Below, in pieces: positions 42,998 to 52,405 of a stretch of DNA of 64,000 nt. The notes below the pieces were generated by a model that made no database searches, was not told the DNA's origin, and worked only from the letters and a program-made list of their open reading frames with translations. A program made the translations under genes and the position numbers. Every line of letters starts with the position of its first letter. Positions within the stretch are counted from its first letter, which is position 1. Source of the DNA: Prevotella sp. (GTDB taxonomy: Bacteria > Bacteroidota > Bacteroidia > Bacteroidales > Bacteroidaceae); assembly GCA_017458005.1 (NCBI GenBank), contig JAFTGH010000011.1, forward strand, positions 1-64,000. Reading direction: 5' to 3'.

Positions 42998-43890
42998 AAG
43001 GACGTCTATTCTTGATTGGAGGGAGTGGCTTTATTGGTAAGAACCTTGTTCGCTGCCTTCATGAACAGTATGCCATCTCGGTATATGATAAGTTTATTGA
43101 TAAGGAGTATTTCTCCAATTATCCAGATGTCAGGACCAACCTGATAGAACTTGACAAGGATAAGATAGAAGAGAGTATAGAGGCCCCGGATTATATCATT
43201 AATTTGGCATCTATCGTAACAGCAGAGCGTGACCTTTCGTTGTTTGATAGTATGATAGCCTCCAATCTAAAGGTGCTTCTTAACCTCTATGAGCGTTTCA
43301 AGGATGAAGCAAAATTGAAACTATTCATCCAGTTTGGCAGCTCTGAGGAATACGGTAATGATGGTTCTCCGTTTGTAGAAACTATGCGAGAAGAACCTAA
43401 TTCACCTTATGCTTTGGTAAAGCAGCTTACTACAAACACGGCAATGATGCTCCATAGGAACTATGCGTTCCCTATTATGGTGGTACGTCCGGGCAATTTG
43501 TTTGGATCTCTTCAGGGAGGTAAGAAGTTTATTCCCTATGTGATTGATAGCCTCAAACTGAATACCCCTCTCAATGTAACTCCTTGTGAGCAGAAGCGTG
43601 ATTTTATCTATGCAGATGATTTCGCTTGGGCAATGGGGGAGTTGTTGAAGAACCACACAAAGGCAGTTGGTCAGATTGTGAACGTAAGTAGTGGCGAGAG
43701 TCTTTCACTGAAGAGCATCATCGAGCATTGCAGGAAGGTGATTGGCTCAAAGTCGGAAGTGAACTATGGTGCTATACCTTACCGTGAGAATGAAATGATG
43801 GATCTCCGTTGCTCTGTAAACAAATTGGAGTCTATCATAGGTCAGCCCGTGAAATTTGATATGTTGAACAGATTAGAAAAACTGATATAA
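42994..43890 (+). CDS. rfbS: NAD-dependent epimerase/dehydratase, probable CDP-paratose synthase
   Basis: Extended SDR protein of 298 residues with [16 protein letters not shown] near 6, a NLASIV motif near 71, [15 protein letters not shown] near 112 and SPYALVKQL with YxxxK near 131, then VVRPGNLFG near 165. In the gene order rfbF-rfbH-rfbG-X-rfbE the fourth enzyme reduces the 4-keto group of CDP-3,6-dideoxy-hexulose to CDP-paratose. The closely related RfbJ gives CDP-abequose. Because an epimerase that uses CDP-paratose follows directly, paratose synthase is the better call. The stereochemical outcome cannot be read from the sequence; the symbol rests on context. Confidence 0.7.
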   Translation: MKGRLFLIGGSGFIGKNLVRCLHEQYAISVYDKFIDKEYFSNYPDVRTNLIELDKDKIEESIEAPDYIINLASIVTAERDLSLFDSMIASNLKVLLNLYERFKDEAKLKLFIQFGSSEEYGNDGSPFVETMREEPNSPYALVKQLTTNTAMMLHRNYAFPIMVVRPGNLFGSLQGGKKFIPYVIDSLKLNTPLNVTPCEQKRDFIYADDFAWAMGELLKNHTKAVGQIVNVSSGESLSLKSIIEHCRKVIGSKSEVNYGAIPYRENEMMDLRCSVNKLESIIGQPVKFDMLNRLEKLI

Positions 43891-43891
43891 A

Positions 43892-44905
43892 ATGAAATAC
43901 TTAGTAACAGGAGGTTGTGGTTTTATTGGTAGCAACCTGGCAGCAGAAGTGCTTCGTAGGGGTGAAGAACTCTACGTGTTTGATAACCTTTACCGTCATG
44001 GTAGTGCGGACAACCTGAATTGGCTTCGTACCAAGGGAGAGTTTAAATACTATCCTTATGACATTCGTAACGCCAACGATGTGGAGACTGTCATCAAGGA
44101 GGTAAAACCTGATTACATTTTCCATCTTTCTGGTCAGGTTGCAATGACTACTTCCATTGCTAACCCTCGTTTGGATTTTGAGGTAAATGCTTTGGGTATG
44201 TTTAACCTACTGGATGCTGTGAGGAAGTATTCTCCGGAATCTATAGTGCTCTTCTCTTCTACCAACAAGGTGTATGGGGATTTTGAGTATCTGCACTTCA
44301 AGGAAGAAGCAACTCGTTATGTTTGCGAGGAATATCCTAATGGTTTTCCTGAAAGCATAACGCTTGACTTCCATTCTCCTTATGGGTGCTCAAAGGGTAG
44401 TGCAGACCAGTATATGCTGGACTTCCACCGCATCTTTGGATTGAAGACCGTTGTATTCCGTCATTCTTCCATGTTTGGTATTAACCAGCACGCAACCTTT
44501 GATCAAGGTTGGATTGGCTGGTTCTGCCAGCAGGCGTTGGATATTAAGGCAGACCCGAAGCGTGAGCCGTTCACCATCTCAGGAACAGGTAAGCAGGTGC
44601 GTGACGTTCTGTTTAATGATGATGTAGTGAACCTGTACTTCATGGCCAAGGATTGTGAGAAAGCTTATGGTCAGGTGTTTAATATTGGTGGTGGTATTGA
44701 AAATAGCTTGTCTTTGCTTGAGCTCTTCGCAATGCTTGAGAAGATGCTTGGCGTGAAGATGGAGTACAAGCGGTTACCTTGGCGCGAGAGTGATCAAAAG
44801 GTGTTTGTCGCTGATATTAGAAAGGCACAAGAAATAATTGGCTGGACACCGAAGGTTAATTCCGAAGAAGGTATACGTAAAATGGTTGAATGGCTAAACA
44901 TGTAA
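43892..44905 (+). CDS. rfbE: CDP-paratose 2-epimerase (CDP-tyvelose synthesis)
   Basis: Inverts C2 of CDP-paratose to give CDP-tyvelose, a rare 3,6-dideoxy sugar known from Salmonella D-group and Yersinia O-antigens. The protein has 337 residues, as in RfbE. Signatures are [20 protein letters not shown] near 5, [16 protein letters not shown] near 30, [19 protein letters not shown] near 73, [13 protein letters not shown] near 116, [19 protein letters not shown] with YxxxK near 164 and [20 protein letters not shown] near 190. The gene starts two bases after the preceding stop. It is a strong family match and identifies the end product of the gene block. Confidence 0.9.
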   Translation: MKYLVTGGCGFIGSNLAAEVLRRGEELYVFDNLYRHGSADNLNWLRTKGEFKYYPYDIRNANDVETVIKEVKPDYIFHLSGQVAMTTSIANPRLDFEVNALGMFNLLDAVRKYSPESIVLFSSTNKVYGDFEYLHFKEEATRYVCEEYPNGFPESITLDFHSPYGCSKGSADQYMLDFHRIFGLKTVVFRHSSMFGINQHATFDQGWIGWFCQQALDIKADPKREPFTISGTGKQVRDVLFNDDVVNLYFMAKDCEKAYGQVFNIGGGIENSLSLLELFAMLEKMLGVKMEYKRLPWRESDQKVFVADIRKAQEIIGWTPKVNSEEGIRKMVEWLNM

Positions 44906-44909
44906 TAAA

Positions 44910-45887
44910 ATGGGAGTATTATTATCTATAGCAATACCTACTTATAACAGGGGGTGTGTATTAAAAGAAGAATTGGAGTGCATTCTTCCCCAACTAGTTC
45001 GATATAAAGAAAAAGTAGAAATAGTAATAAGCGACAACGCATCTCCTGCAACGGATAATACAAAGGAAGTAGTTGGAGAAATGGTGGCGAAGTATGGTAT
45101 TCCTATAGACTACAAAAAACTAGAAAAATCTATTTATTTTGAGGATAATTTTAAAGAAGTTGTCTCTCGTACAACTGGCAGATATATTCATATGACGGGA
45201 GACGATGACCTTTTTGCTCCAAATTTCTATGACGTGGTATTTCAACTTCTAGAAAAAGACTATGGATTAATTCATTTTAATAAATTAATTGGAGACGGAG
45301 AATGTTCAAATACATCTATATATGACTCGGTAATGGATCATATGATATTTGAATCAACCACTGAGGAATTTGCAAAAAGGGTAATGCGTTCTCCAGGTTT
45401 TATGACATCTTTAATCTTTAGGAGAGACTGTTGGGATGCAGGTGAAAAACATGAAAAAGAAAACTATTATGGTTATCATTTTTTAGGTCGGCTATATCAG
45501 GGAGCAATAAGTCTGGGACTCAAATCCTGTTATTACTACATGCCAATGATTATATTTAGGGATGCATCTCATGATTGGGGGAAAATGATGCCTTTATTCT
45601 ACTTTGTCGGTTATTCGAATATATTCAAGGATACCGACAAGTTTGTTCCCGGAATATATCAAAAATGGCTTGATTTTCTTCATCATGATAAAGTTAAGCA
45701 TCATTTACTACTTCTGTCCACTGTGTTGAAAGACAAAGAACTATATTTGAGCAAATATGATGAATTATACGAGCATCTAAGCAAACCTCAGAAGAGGGCT
45801 GTTAAGTTTTTATTGAAGAATATATTGCCTAATCGAATCGTGCTGCTTCTTTATCGTCGTTTTGTGAACATTTATTACAAAAACTAA
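44910..45887 (+). CDS. Family 2 glycosyltransferase, RfbV/abequosyltransferase-like
   Basis: GT-A fold transferase of 325 residues: LSIAIPTYNRGCVLKEELEC near residue 5, VIVISDNASPATDNT-like VISDNASPATDNT near 40, and MTGDDDLFAPNFYD near 95, where the acidic triad binds metal and sugar nucleotide. The C-terminal half is aromatic-rich (FRDASHDWGKMMPLFYFVGY). It follows directly after the CDP-tyvelose genes and resembles RfbV-type dideoxyhexosyltransferases in size and order, so transfer of tyvelose is the natural guess. From here to 47415 the DNA is clearly more AT-rich than the preceding sugar genes, as is usual for polymer-specific genes. Confidence 0.8.
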   Translation: MGVLLSIAIPTYNRGCVLKEELECILPQLVRYKEKVEIVISDNASPATDNTKEVVGEMVAKYGIPIDYKKLEKSIYFEDNFKEVVSRTTGRYIHMTGDDDLFAPNFYDVVFQLLEKDYGLIHFNKLIGDGECSNTSIYDSVMDHMIFESTTEEFAKRVMRSPGFMTSLIFRRDCWDAGEKHEKENYYGYHFLGRLYQGAISLGLKSCYYYMPMIIFRDASHDWGKMMPLFYFVGYSNIFKDTDKFVPGIYQKWLDFLHHDKVKHHLLLLSTVLKDKELYLSKYDELYEHLSKPQKRAVKFLLKNILPNRIVLLLYRRFVNIYYKN

Positions 45888-45888
45888 G

Positions 45889-47415
45889 ATGCCATCAGAT
45901 AAAAAGAAAATCGCAAAAAACGCAATCTTGCTCTATTTCCGTATGGGAATAGTGCTGATAGTGTCATTGTATACAGCTAGGGTTGTATTACAAAATCTTG
46001 GAGCATCGGATTATGGCACATATAATGTCGTGGGAGGTGTGGTAACACTATTAAACTTCATGACTGCCGCTTTGTCACAAGGAGTTCAGCGTTTTTATAA
46101 TTTTCATAAGGGACTGGGTGAATCAGAAAGTATTAATAAGGTACTCTCGGCTTCTTTTATTATTATGTTGTGTGTAGCATTAGTAATAATGCTGTTGGCT
46201 GAGACGGTTGGCTTGTGGTTTTTGAATTCCCAAATGAATATCCCAGTTGAAAGGATGGGGGCAGCTAATTGGGTTTACCAGTTTTCGATAATTACAATGG
46301 TATTCAATCTTCTGATTGTTCCACACAATGCCTTAATAGTTGCGCATGAAGATTTTAATATCTATGCCTTATTGGGTGTTGTTCTAGCACTTTGTAATCT
46401 TGGTGTTGCTTTTTTGTTGGATGCAACAACGGCAGATAAGCTTATTTTTTATGCAGCGCTGATGTGTGCAATTAACGTTGGAAATGCATTTGCTATATAT
46501 ATAATTACAAGGATTAGATATAAAAAATATCATTTTGTCTTTCACAAAGATAAATCGGTTTATTCTTCACTATTGTCATTTTCGGGGTGGAACATTTTGG
46601 GCGTATCAACAAATACACTCAGTACAGCAGGTGTAAATATAATTTTAAATATTTTCTTTGGTACCATAGTTAATGCGGCTCGAGGAATAGCTGTCCAGAT
46701 ATCATCCAAAGTTGATGAGTTTATTAATAATATTCAAGTTGCAATGAATCCTCAGATAGTACAAATCTATGCAAGAGGAGAAAAAAAGGAACTTGAATCA
46801 TTAATTGATGATAATTTTCGATGGAACTTTGCATTGTATTGGATGATAGCATTACCATTATTATTCGAGATGAATGGGATTTTGAAATTGTGGTTAGGAG
46901 AAGTTCCACCTTATACAGAGATTTTTACACTGATAATTGTTTGTAGGAGTTTCCTGAAATGTTTTGAAAGACCAATCAACTCACTGAATTTTGCTGTGGG
47001 AGAAATGAAACAAGTAAACCTTTTTTCTTCAAGTTGTACTCTAGCATCTGTTATATTAACTTGCATTTTGTTTAGCATTGGATTTCCTCCGTATTGGGCT
47101 TTTTTGCTTGATATTATAGCGATTGCAACGTATGTTATGTATTTTATTATAAAAAACCAGAATAGGGGACTTATGTCTATAATGCATCTCTGCAAATCGA
47201 TTTTTTTACCAATTTTATTAGTCATAGTCATTTCCGGTTTTACTACATACTTCTTTCGATTCATATCTCCGTCAAAGGATATTGTTCGGATCATTTTTAC
47301 ATTATGTATAACCACATTGATTTCAGGCCTTTCTATCTATTTCATTCTGCTAACCGCTAACAATAGGGAAATTCTGAAAAAGAAAATAATAGGTGTTTTT
47401 ACAAAAGCAAAATAG
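45889..47415 (+). CDS. wzx: Wzx-type lipid-linked oligosaccharide flippase
   Basis: Polytopic inner-membrane protein of the MOP exporter superfamily, with about 14 hydrophobic helices in 508 residues. The start NAILLYFRMGIVLIVSLYTA then RVVLQNLGASDYGTYNVVGG is typical of Wzx. Helices continue to ILKKKIIGVF at the end. It would flip the polyprenol-linked repeat unit to the periplasm for polymerisation. The gene is two bases after the glycosyltransferase and the Glf gene starts 11 bases past its stop. A CTAACCGCTAAC run near 47350 is a short copy of the dispersed repeat. Assigned by topology and position rather than by a catalytic motif. Confidence 0.85.
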   Translation: MPSDKKKIAKNAILLYFRMGIVLIVSLYTARVVLQNLGASDYGTYNVVGGVVTLLNFMTAALSQGVQRFYNFHKGLGESESINKVLSASFIIMLCVALVIMLLAETVGLWFLNSQMNIPVERMGAANWVYQFSIITMVFNLLIVPHNALIVAHEDFNIYALLGVVLALCNLGVAFLLDATTADKLIFYAALMCAINVGNAFAIYIITRIRYKKYHFVFHKDKSVYSSLLSFSGWNILGVSTNTLSTAGVNIILNIFFGTIVNAARGIAVQISSKVDEFINNIQVAMNPQIVQIYARGEKKELESLIDDNFRWNFALYWMIALPLLFEMNGILKLWLGEVPPYTEIFTLIIVCRSFLKCFERPINSLNFAVGEMKQVNLFSSSCTLASVILTCILFSIGFPPYWAFLLDIIAIATYVMYFIIKNQNRGLMSIMHLCKSIFLPILLVIVISGFTTYFFRFISPSKDIVRIIFTLCITTLISGLSIYFILLTANNREILKKKIIGVFTKAK

Positions 47416-47425
47416 TCACAAACCC

Positions 47426-48559
47426 ATGTATTTATTATACGATTATCTGATAGTTGGCTCAGGCTTATATGGTGCCACGTTTGCACACTATGCCACGAAA
47501 CAAGGAAAAAAGTGTTTGGTTATAGACAAGCGCCCACAGTTGGGTGGTAATGTCTATTGCGAAAAGGTGGAAGGCATAAACGTTCATAAGTATGGAGCCC
47601 ACATCTTCCATACTAACAATAAAGAGGTTTGGAACTTTGTAAATAGCCTCGTGCCTTTTAACAGGTACACGAACAGTCCTGTTGCCAATTACCATGGCAA
47701 ACTCTTCAATCTGCCGTTCAACATGAATACCTTCTACCAGATGTGGGGTGTAACCACGCCTGAAGAGGCAACGGCAAAAATAGAAGAGCAAAAATCTGAA
47801 GCTGTAGCCAAGATGAAGGCTGATGGAGTAACAGAGCCTCGCAACCTTGAAGAGCAAGGTCTTTGCCTTGTGGGTAGAGATATCTTCGAGAAACTCATCA
47901 AGGAATATACAGAGAAGCAGTGGGGGCGACCTTGTAGTGAACTTCCTGCTTTCATCATTAAACGTTTGCCTGTGCGTTTGGTCTTTGACAACAATTATTT
48001 CAATGATGCATACCAAGGCATCCCAATAGGTGGTTACAACAAGTTAATCGATGCATTACTTGAAGGTGTGGAATGCAAAACCAACACGGATTTCTTTAAC
48101 ACAGAATACAGAGATTGGCACCAGTTTGCCAAGCAACTGGTATATACTGGCCCAATTGATGAGTATTTCGGGTACTGCTATGGCAAACTAGATTGGCGTA
48201 CGGTAAGTTTTAAGACCAAGGTTCTTGATGCCCCAAATTTCCAAGGTAATGCTGTGGTGAACTACACTTCCCATGAACAACCATATACCCGAGTCATTGA
48301 ACATAAGCATTTCGAAATGTTTGGCCAGGCCGTTTATGACTGCCCTAAGACTGTAGTTTCAGAAGAGTATTCCACCGAGTATAAAGAAGGAATGGAACCA
48401 TACTATCCGGTGAACGATGACAAGAATAACGATTTGGCTGATAAATATAGGACTTTGGCAGAGAGAGAGAAGGATGTGATATTTGGTGGTAGGCTGGCAG
48501 ACTATCGGTATTATGATATGGCACCAGTGGTAGAGAGTGTTTTGAGAAGGTTTCAGTAG
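47426..48559 (+). CDS. glf: UDP-galactopyranose mutase
   Basis: Flavoenzyme that interconverts UDP-galactopyranose and UDP-galactofuranose. From the ATG at 47426 it has 377 residues with the FAD-binding YDYLIVGSGLYGATFAHYA at the start, VIDKRPQLGGNVYCE near 33, YGAHIFHTNNKEVWNFV near 53, YTEKQWGRPCSELP near 152 and the late DYRYYDMAP. A start at 47393 would overlap wzx and add non-homologous residues. Its presence predicts a Galf residue in the glycan, although which of the transferases uses it is not clear. Confidence 0.95.
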   Translation: MYLLYDYLIVGSGLYGATFAHYATKQGKKCLVIDKRPQLGGNVYCEKVEGINVHKYGAHIFHTNNKEVWNFVNSLVPFNRYTNSPVANYHGKLFNLPFNMNTFYQMWGVTTPEEATAKIEEQKSEAVAKMKADGVTEPRNLEEQGLCLVGRDIFEKLIKEYTEKQWGRPCSELPAFIIKRLPVRLVFDNNYFNDAYQGIPIGGYNKLIDALLEGVECKTNTDFFNTEYRDWHQFAKQLVYTGPIDEYFGYCYGKLDWRTVSFKTKVLDAPNFQGNAVVNYTSHEQPYTRVIEHKHFEMFGQAVYDCPKTVVSEEYSTEYKEGMEPYYPVNDDKNNDLADKYRTLAEREKDVIFGGRLADYRYYDMAPVVESVLRRFQ

Positions 48560-48575
48560 TTTTACGAAAGAAACT

Positions 48576-49760
48576 ATGAAGAAAAATAAGCATACATTTC
48601 TGTATTTCTGCATTTTTATGGATTTCCTCTTATCCATGCAATTATGGATAGGGTGGCAGAATCGTATCTATATTTTCTATACTATTTTTGTTGTTTTGAT
48701 GACAGTTTATATCGTGGTCAAAAAGGTTAAGTTAAGTTTTGATAAGTCTAATCTGATACCCGCTCTGGTTTTTGTGATAGCATTTGGTATATATCGCCAA
48801 CCCAGTGTACTGATTTTTTCGATTCTGTCATTGACATCTCTGATTATTATTTTATTAAATGAAGAAGATCGTGTTTGTTGTTGGCGGTTTATATATAGAG
48901 GATTCAGCCTGCTGATGATTCCTTCTATAATCCTATTTTTACTGTACATAACAGTTGGCATTCCTTCATTAGGTACCATTGCTTTCTCTGATAGTGCGGA
49001 TTTGCCACAACGATACGTATTGAGATACAATTATATCTTCTATAATACAACTGTATTATATGACATGGGGCGTTTTAATGGTCCTTTTAATGAGCCGGGC
49101 CATTTGGGAATGATGGGTGCCTTTATGTTGTTTGCAGATGGGATGAATTTGAAGAAGAAGGAAAGTTGGCCAATTCTGCTGTCCGTTGTCTTGTCGCTTT
49201 CTTTGGCGGGGTATGTGTTGTTTTTGTTTGGATTGCTATTCACTCTCTATGCAAAAGGAAAGCTTAAAGTAAGTACTATAATAGGCATTGGTTTATTTAT
49301 TTTTGCTGGCTATTTGTTCGCAATCAACTACAATAATGGTGATAATATAATTAATGAAGAAATTTATTCACGGTTTGAGCGTGACGAAGATAAGGGTATT
49401 GTAGGCAACAATCGTATTACCGGTGACATGGAGTATTATTTTGAAACGATGTGGGATAATCGAGACCTGATACTTCATGGAGTGGACTGTCAGACGATGG
49501 AGTTCTTGCACTCAACAGGGTCTAGTGGTACTGGAATCCAAGCCTGGCTCATTGAATTTGGTGTGTTAGGTGTAATTCAGGCGTTTTTGTTTTATATAGT
49601 CTTTGCTTTGTATCAGAAAAACAAGAAAATGGCTTTCTTGTTTTTGTCTTTTGTAATTCTTATGTTTCTACAGAGGAGTTATCCATATTGGTACGCCTGG
49701 GTAATTTGTTATGTATATGGCCTCACATTAAGAAAAACCTCGTTAAAAAATATATTATGA
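48576..49760 (+). CDS. wzy: Wzy-type polysaccharide polymerase
   Basis: Polytopic membrane protein (394 residues, about 11 helices) with no named motif, as is normal for Wzy. A large loop near residues 140-180 contains YNTTVLYDMGRFNGPFNEPG and a second soluble loop near 265-315 (RFERDEDKGIVGNNRITGDM). This two-loop layout suits O-antigen polymerases, which join repeat units in the periplasm. The NEPGHLGMMG motif with a proline-glycine turn is similar to O-antigen ligase/polymerase (Wzy_C) proteins. It overlaps the next gene by four bases (ATGA). The assignment rests on topology and context. Confidence 0.75.
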   Translation: MKKNKHTFLYFCIFMDFLLSMQLWIGWQNRIYIFYTIFVVLMTVYIVVKKVKLSFDKSNLIPALVFVIAFGIYRQPSVLIFSILSLTSLIIILLNEEDRVCCWRFIYRGFSLLMIPSIILFLLYITVGIPSLGTIAFSDSADLPQRYVLRYNYIFYNTTVLYDMGRFNGPFNEPGHLGMMGAFMLFADGMNLKKKESWPILLSVVLSLSLAGYVLFLFGLLFTLYAKGKLKVSTIIGIGLFIFAGYLFAINYNNGDNIINEEIYSRFERDEDKGIVGNNRITGDMEYYFETMWDNRDLILHGVDCQTMEFLHSTGSSGTGIQAWLIEFGVLGVIQAFLFYIVFALYQKNKKMAFLFLSFVILMFLQRSYPYWYAWVICYVYGLTLRKTSLKNIL

Positions 49761-52405
49761 ATTCTAGCAATCAGATTACATACTCGATAATAATACCACA
49801 TTATAATATTCCATCTTTGTTGAAACGATGCCTACAATCGATACCTATGCGAACTGATGTTCAGGTTATTGTTGTGGATGACAAAAGTGATGAGAAATAT
49901 AAAACGGAACTAAGTAATATCAGCGAACTTTATCCGTGGGTATCGTTTATCTATTCTGATATAAATGGAGGAGGAGGGAGAGCACGGAATATTGGTTTGT
50001 CTGAAGCATCTGGGAAATATGTGTTGTTTGCTGATGCTGATGATGAATTTAGCCTTCAGTTGTCAGAGATATTTGATTACTTCGTGGCTGCCGACTACGA
50101 CCTTATTTTTTTTAATGTTGATACCATATTACAGGAATCACTTAAAAAATCGGGAATCCCGCATATGCTTTCTGAATGTATCGGTTTGTATAAATCCAAT
50201 CCCGAAGTGGCATTACTGCGTTTAAGATACATGTTTGGGGAACCGTGGTGCAAGATTATAAGAAAAGATCTAATAACAAGTCATCATATCAGATTCGATG
50301 AGATTGCTGTTCATAACGACACAACTTTTTCTTATTTGAGTGGTCATTATGCCAACAGTTTTTTCGTAGATGATAGAGTGGGCTATAAGTATTATATTCG
50401 CGAAGACTCTGTTAGCAAGAACAGGAGTGTCGAAAGAGATTATATAAAGATTAACGTATTTGGTCGAAGTTCTCGTTTCTTTTTAAATAATAATATTCCA
50501 CTTATTGAAGAGAGGCACTGGAAAGCATTGTATCATCTTGCAATGACAAAGGATAAAAAGAATTATTATGAAGGGATTAGAATGTTGCAGGACGTGGGAT
50601 ATGGCACGGATGATATCCTTAATGATTATTCTGATGCAGTATCAAGTTGGGGTTTTTTCACACCATTAAAATCTGCATGCCTTATACCAGATAAGAAAAT
50701 GAAGATTAAGTGCATAAATAGTTGGTTCAAGAGGCATGTACAATCTTTAATATGCAAAAATCATAGCGAAAATGTTTTTATTACGACCTTATTACTTGCC
50801 TTTCTTATGTCTTTAAATACTGTGACTTATGGACAGGAATGGGGCGGAGGTAAACAAGTAATAAAGGACACAAGTTATAATGAAAAGTTTGTCGCAGATT
50901 TATATCAAAAAGATTTTGAAGAAAGCGTTTTTATTTTTCATAGTACTAGAATTGATTCACTGACAGGAATTGAAAGTAAAGTAGATAATTATGAATCAAC
51001 GGATTTCATCAGTTTGAATAATATAACTAAGCTACGATATGAACTACCATACAGTGCGACTTCGGGGATAACCTATTATGATTCTTTGAAAAAAGTGATA
51101 CCCCAGGAGGCAGTTTTCTCAACACATGGTGGTGTATTTGAAGGTCAAGTTCCCAATAATGCTAAATATGTTCGTTTCAGTAGAAGAAATGATAGCGAGA
51201 GAAGTAAATCAATACGTTTATTTGAGACACCAATTAATGCAAACGTTATAGAAATCCCTGACTATGATGGCGATTCCAGAATAAAAGTAAGACGTTACCG
51301 GGTGTTTTCAAATAAAGAGTATTATGACGAAAATGAAAATGGCATTAATTACTATTCTGTCACAATGCCAAACCACCAGGTCTTATATGATGGAACGATA
51401 GTGGCTGTAGCAGAGCTTTCGGGGTCCAATAGGTATTTAGCACTCAAGAGATCAACAGATGGTGGCGTTACATGGGATGGAGATATACTATTTGGGAAAG
51501 AGAGACTTATTAATGGTCTAATAAAAGATAATGCTTCAGGAGGGAACCCTGTATTGCTGTACGATAAAAAAGGGGATGCTCTATTTTTATTCTATCAGCC
51601 AAGAAGTTACCGTAAATCGACAGATGGAGGACGCACATGGAGTGATAAATACAGCATTTCGCATCTGTTTGATGACAAATACAAAGGATTGCGCAATTAT
51701 GCTTCTCCGTGTAATGGGATTCAGTTATCCAACGGGGTTTTAGCGATAGCATATCGTATAGAAAAAATTGAAAATGCCTATGATCGTGTGTGTGTCTTGT
51801 TTTCGCGAGATGGCGGAAATACATGGGAGATTAGCCCCTCAACACCGATGACTGATACGAAAGGGAACGTTCTATTTGTTGACGAAACAGCTCTGGTTGA
51901 GTATAAAAAAAACACAGTAATGCTCAATTCTCGGGGGTTCACAGAACGAAATTTCGGAGAGCGCGTAAACAGAAGAGTATTTGTCCAAAATAAAGCTGGG
52001 GCGGAAAACCCACGAAGGTGGATTATTAAGGGCTGGGAGTTAGAACCCGAATCTGATTTAAAGCTTATGGATCCGGTTTGCCAAGGGTCATTAATTAAGG
52101 CTGATCTTTATGGGAAACAGTTTGGTGTTTTTGCAAATCTTTACACAGACGGTGTTACAAGGGAGAATTTATTAATAAGAGTATCATCAGACTTCATACA
52201 TTGGAGTCAGTGTTGCTTTATTTCCTTGCCAGGTGAAGTTGTCCATGGCTATTCTAGCATGTGTTGCATGAATAATGAACTGAGTATTATGACGGATGAC
52301 GATACTGGCGTGTTTTATTTGCCCTTTAATTACGAGTTAACAGATAAAATTATGCGTACATACGCAGAAAATTTAATCGCTTATAAAAAAAACAATAATG
52401 ATTAA
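49757..52405 (+). CDS. Fusion of a family 2 glycosyltransferase with a sialidase-like domain through a membrane segment
   Basis: 882 residues in one frame from the ATG at 49757. Residues 1-330: GT-A glycosyltransferase with SIIIPHYNIPSLLKRCLQSI, VVDDKSDEKY, GGGRARNIGLSEASG and FADADDEF. Residues 339-360 (NVFITTLLLAFLMSLNTVTY) look like a signal anchor. Residues about 365-880: a six-bladed sialidase fold with Asp boxes STDGGVTW (566), STDGGRTW (621) and SRDGGNTW (683). Candidate active-site residues are Glu 710 (DETALVEY), Arg 726 (NSRG), Arg 802 (TREN) and Tyr 832 (HGYSS). The usual first-strand RIP arginine is not obvious (VTMP). This would put the transferase in the cytoplasm and the sialidase-like part outside. 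I see no internal start or stop between the parts. Substrate of either half unknown. Confidence 0.75.
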   Translation: MNSSNQITYSIIIPHYNIPSLLKRCLQSIPMRTDVQVIVVDDKSDEKYKTELSNISELYPWVSFIYSDINGGGGRARNIGLSEASGKYVLFADADDEFSLQLSEIFDYFVAADYDLIFFNVDTILQESLKKSGIPHMLSECIGLYKSNPEVALLRLRYMFGEPWCKIIRKDLITSHHIRFDEIAVHNDTTFSYLSGHYANSFFVDDRVGYKYYIREDSVSKNRSVERDYIKINVFGRSSRFFLNNNIPLIEERHWKALYHLAMTKDKKNYYEGIRMLQDVGYGTDDILNDYSDAVSSWGFFTPLKSACLIPDKKMKIKCINSWFKRHVQSLICKNHSENVFITTLLLAFLMSLNTVTYGQEWGGGKQVIKDTSYNEKFVADLYQKDFEESVFIFHSTRIDSLTGIESKVDNYESTDFISLNNITKLRYELPYSATSGITYYDSLKKVIPQEAVFSTHGGVFEGQVPNNAKYVRFSRRNDSERSKSIRLFETPINANVIEIPDYDGDSRIKVRRYRVFSNKEYYDENENGINYYSVTMPNHQVLYDGTIVAVAELSGSNRYLALKRSTDGGVTWDGDILFGKERLINGLIKDNASGGNPVLLYDKKGDALFLFYQPRSYRKSTDGGRTWSDKYSISHLFDDKYKGLRNYASPCNGIQLSNGVLAIAYRIEKIENAYDRVCVLFSRDGGNTWEISPSTPMTDTKGNVLFVDETALVEYKKNTVMLNSRGFTERNFGERVNRRVFVQNKAGAENPRRWIIKGWELEPESDLKLMDPVCQGSLIKADLYGKQFGVFANLYTDGVTRENLLIRVSSDFIHWSQCCFISLPGEVVHGYSSMCCMNNELSIMTDDDTGVFYLPFNYELTDKIMRTYAENLIAYKKNNND

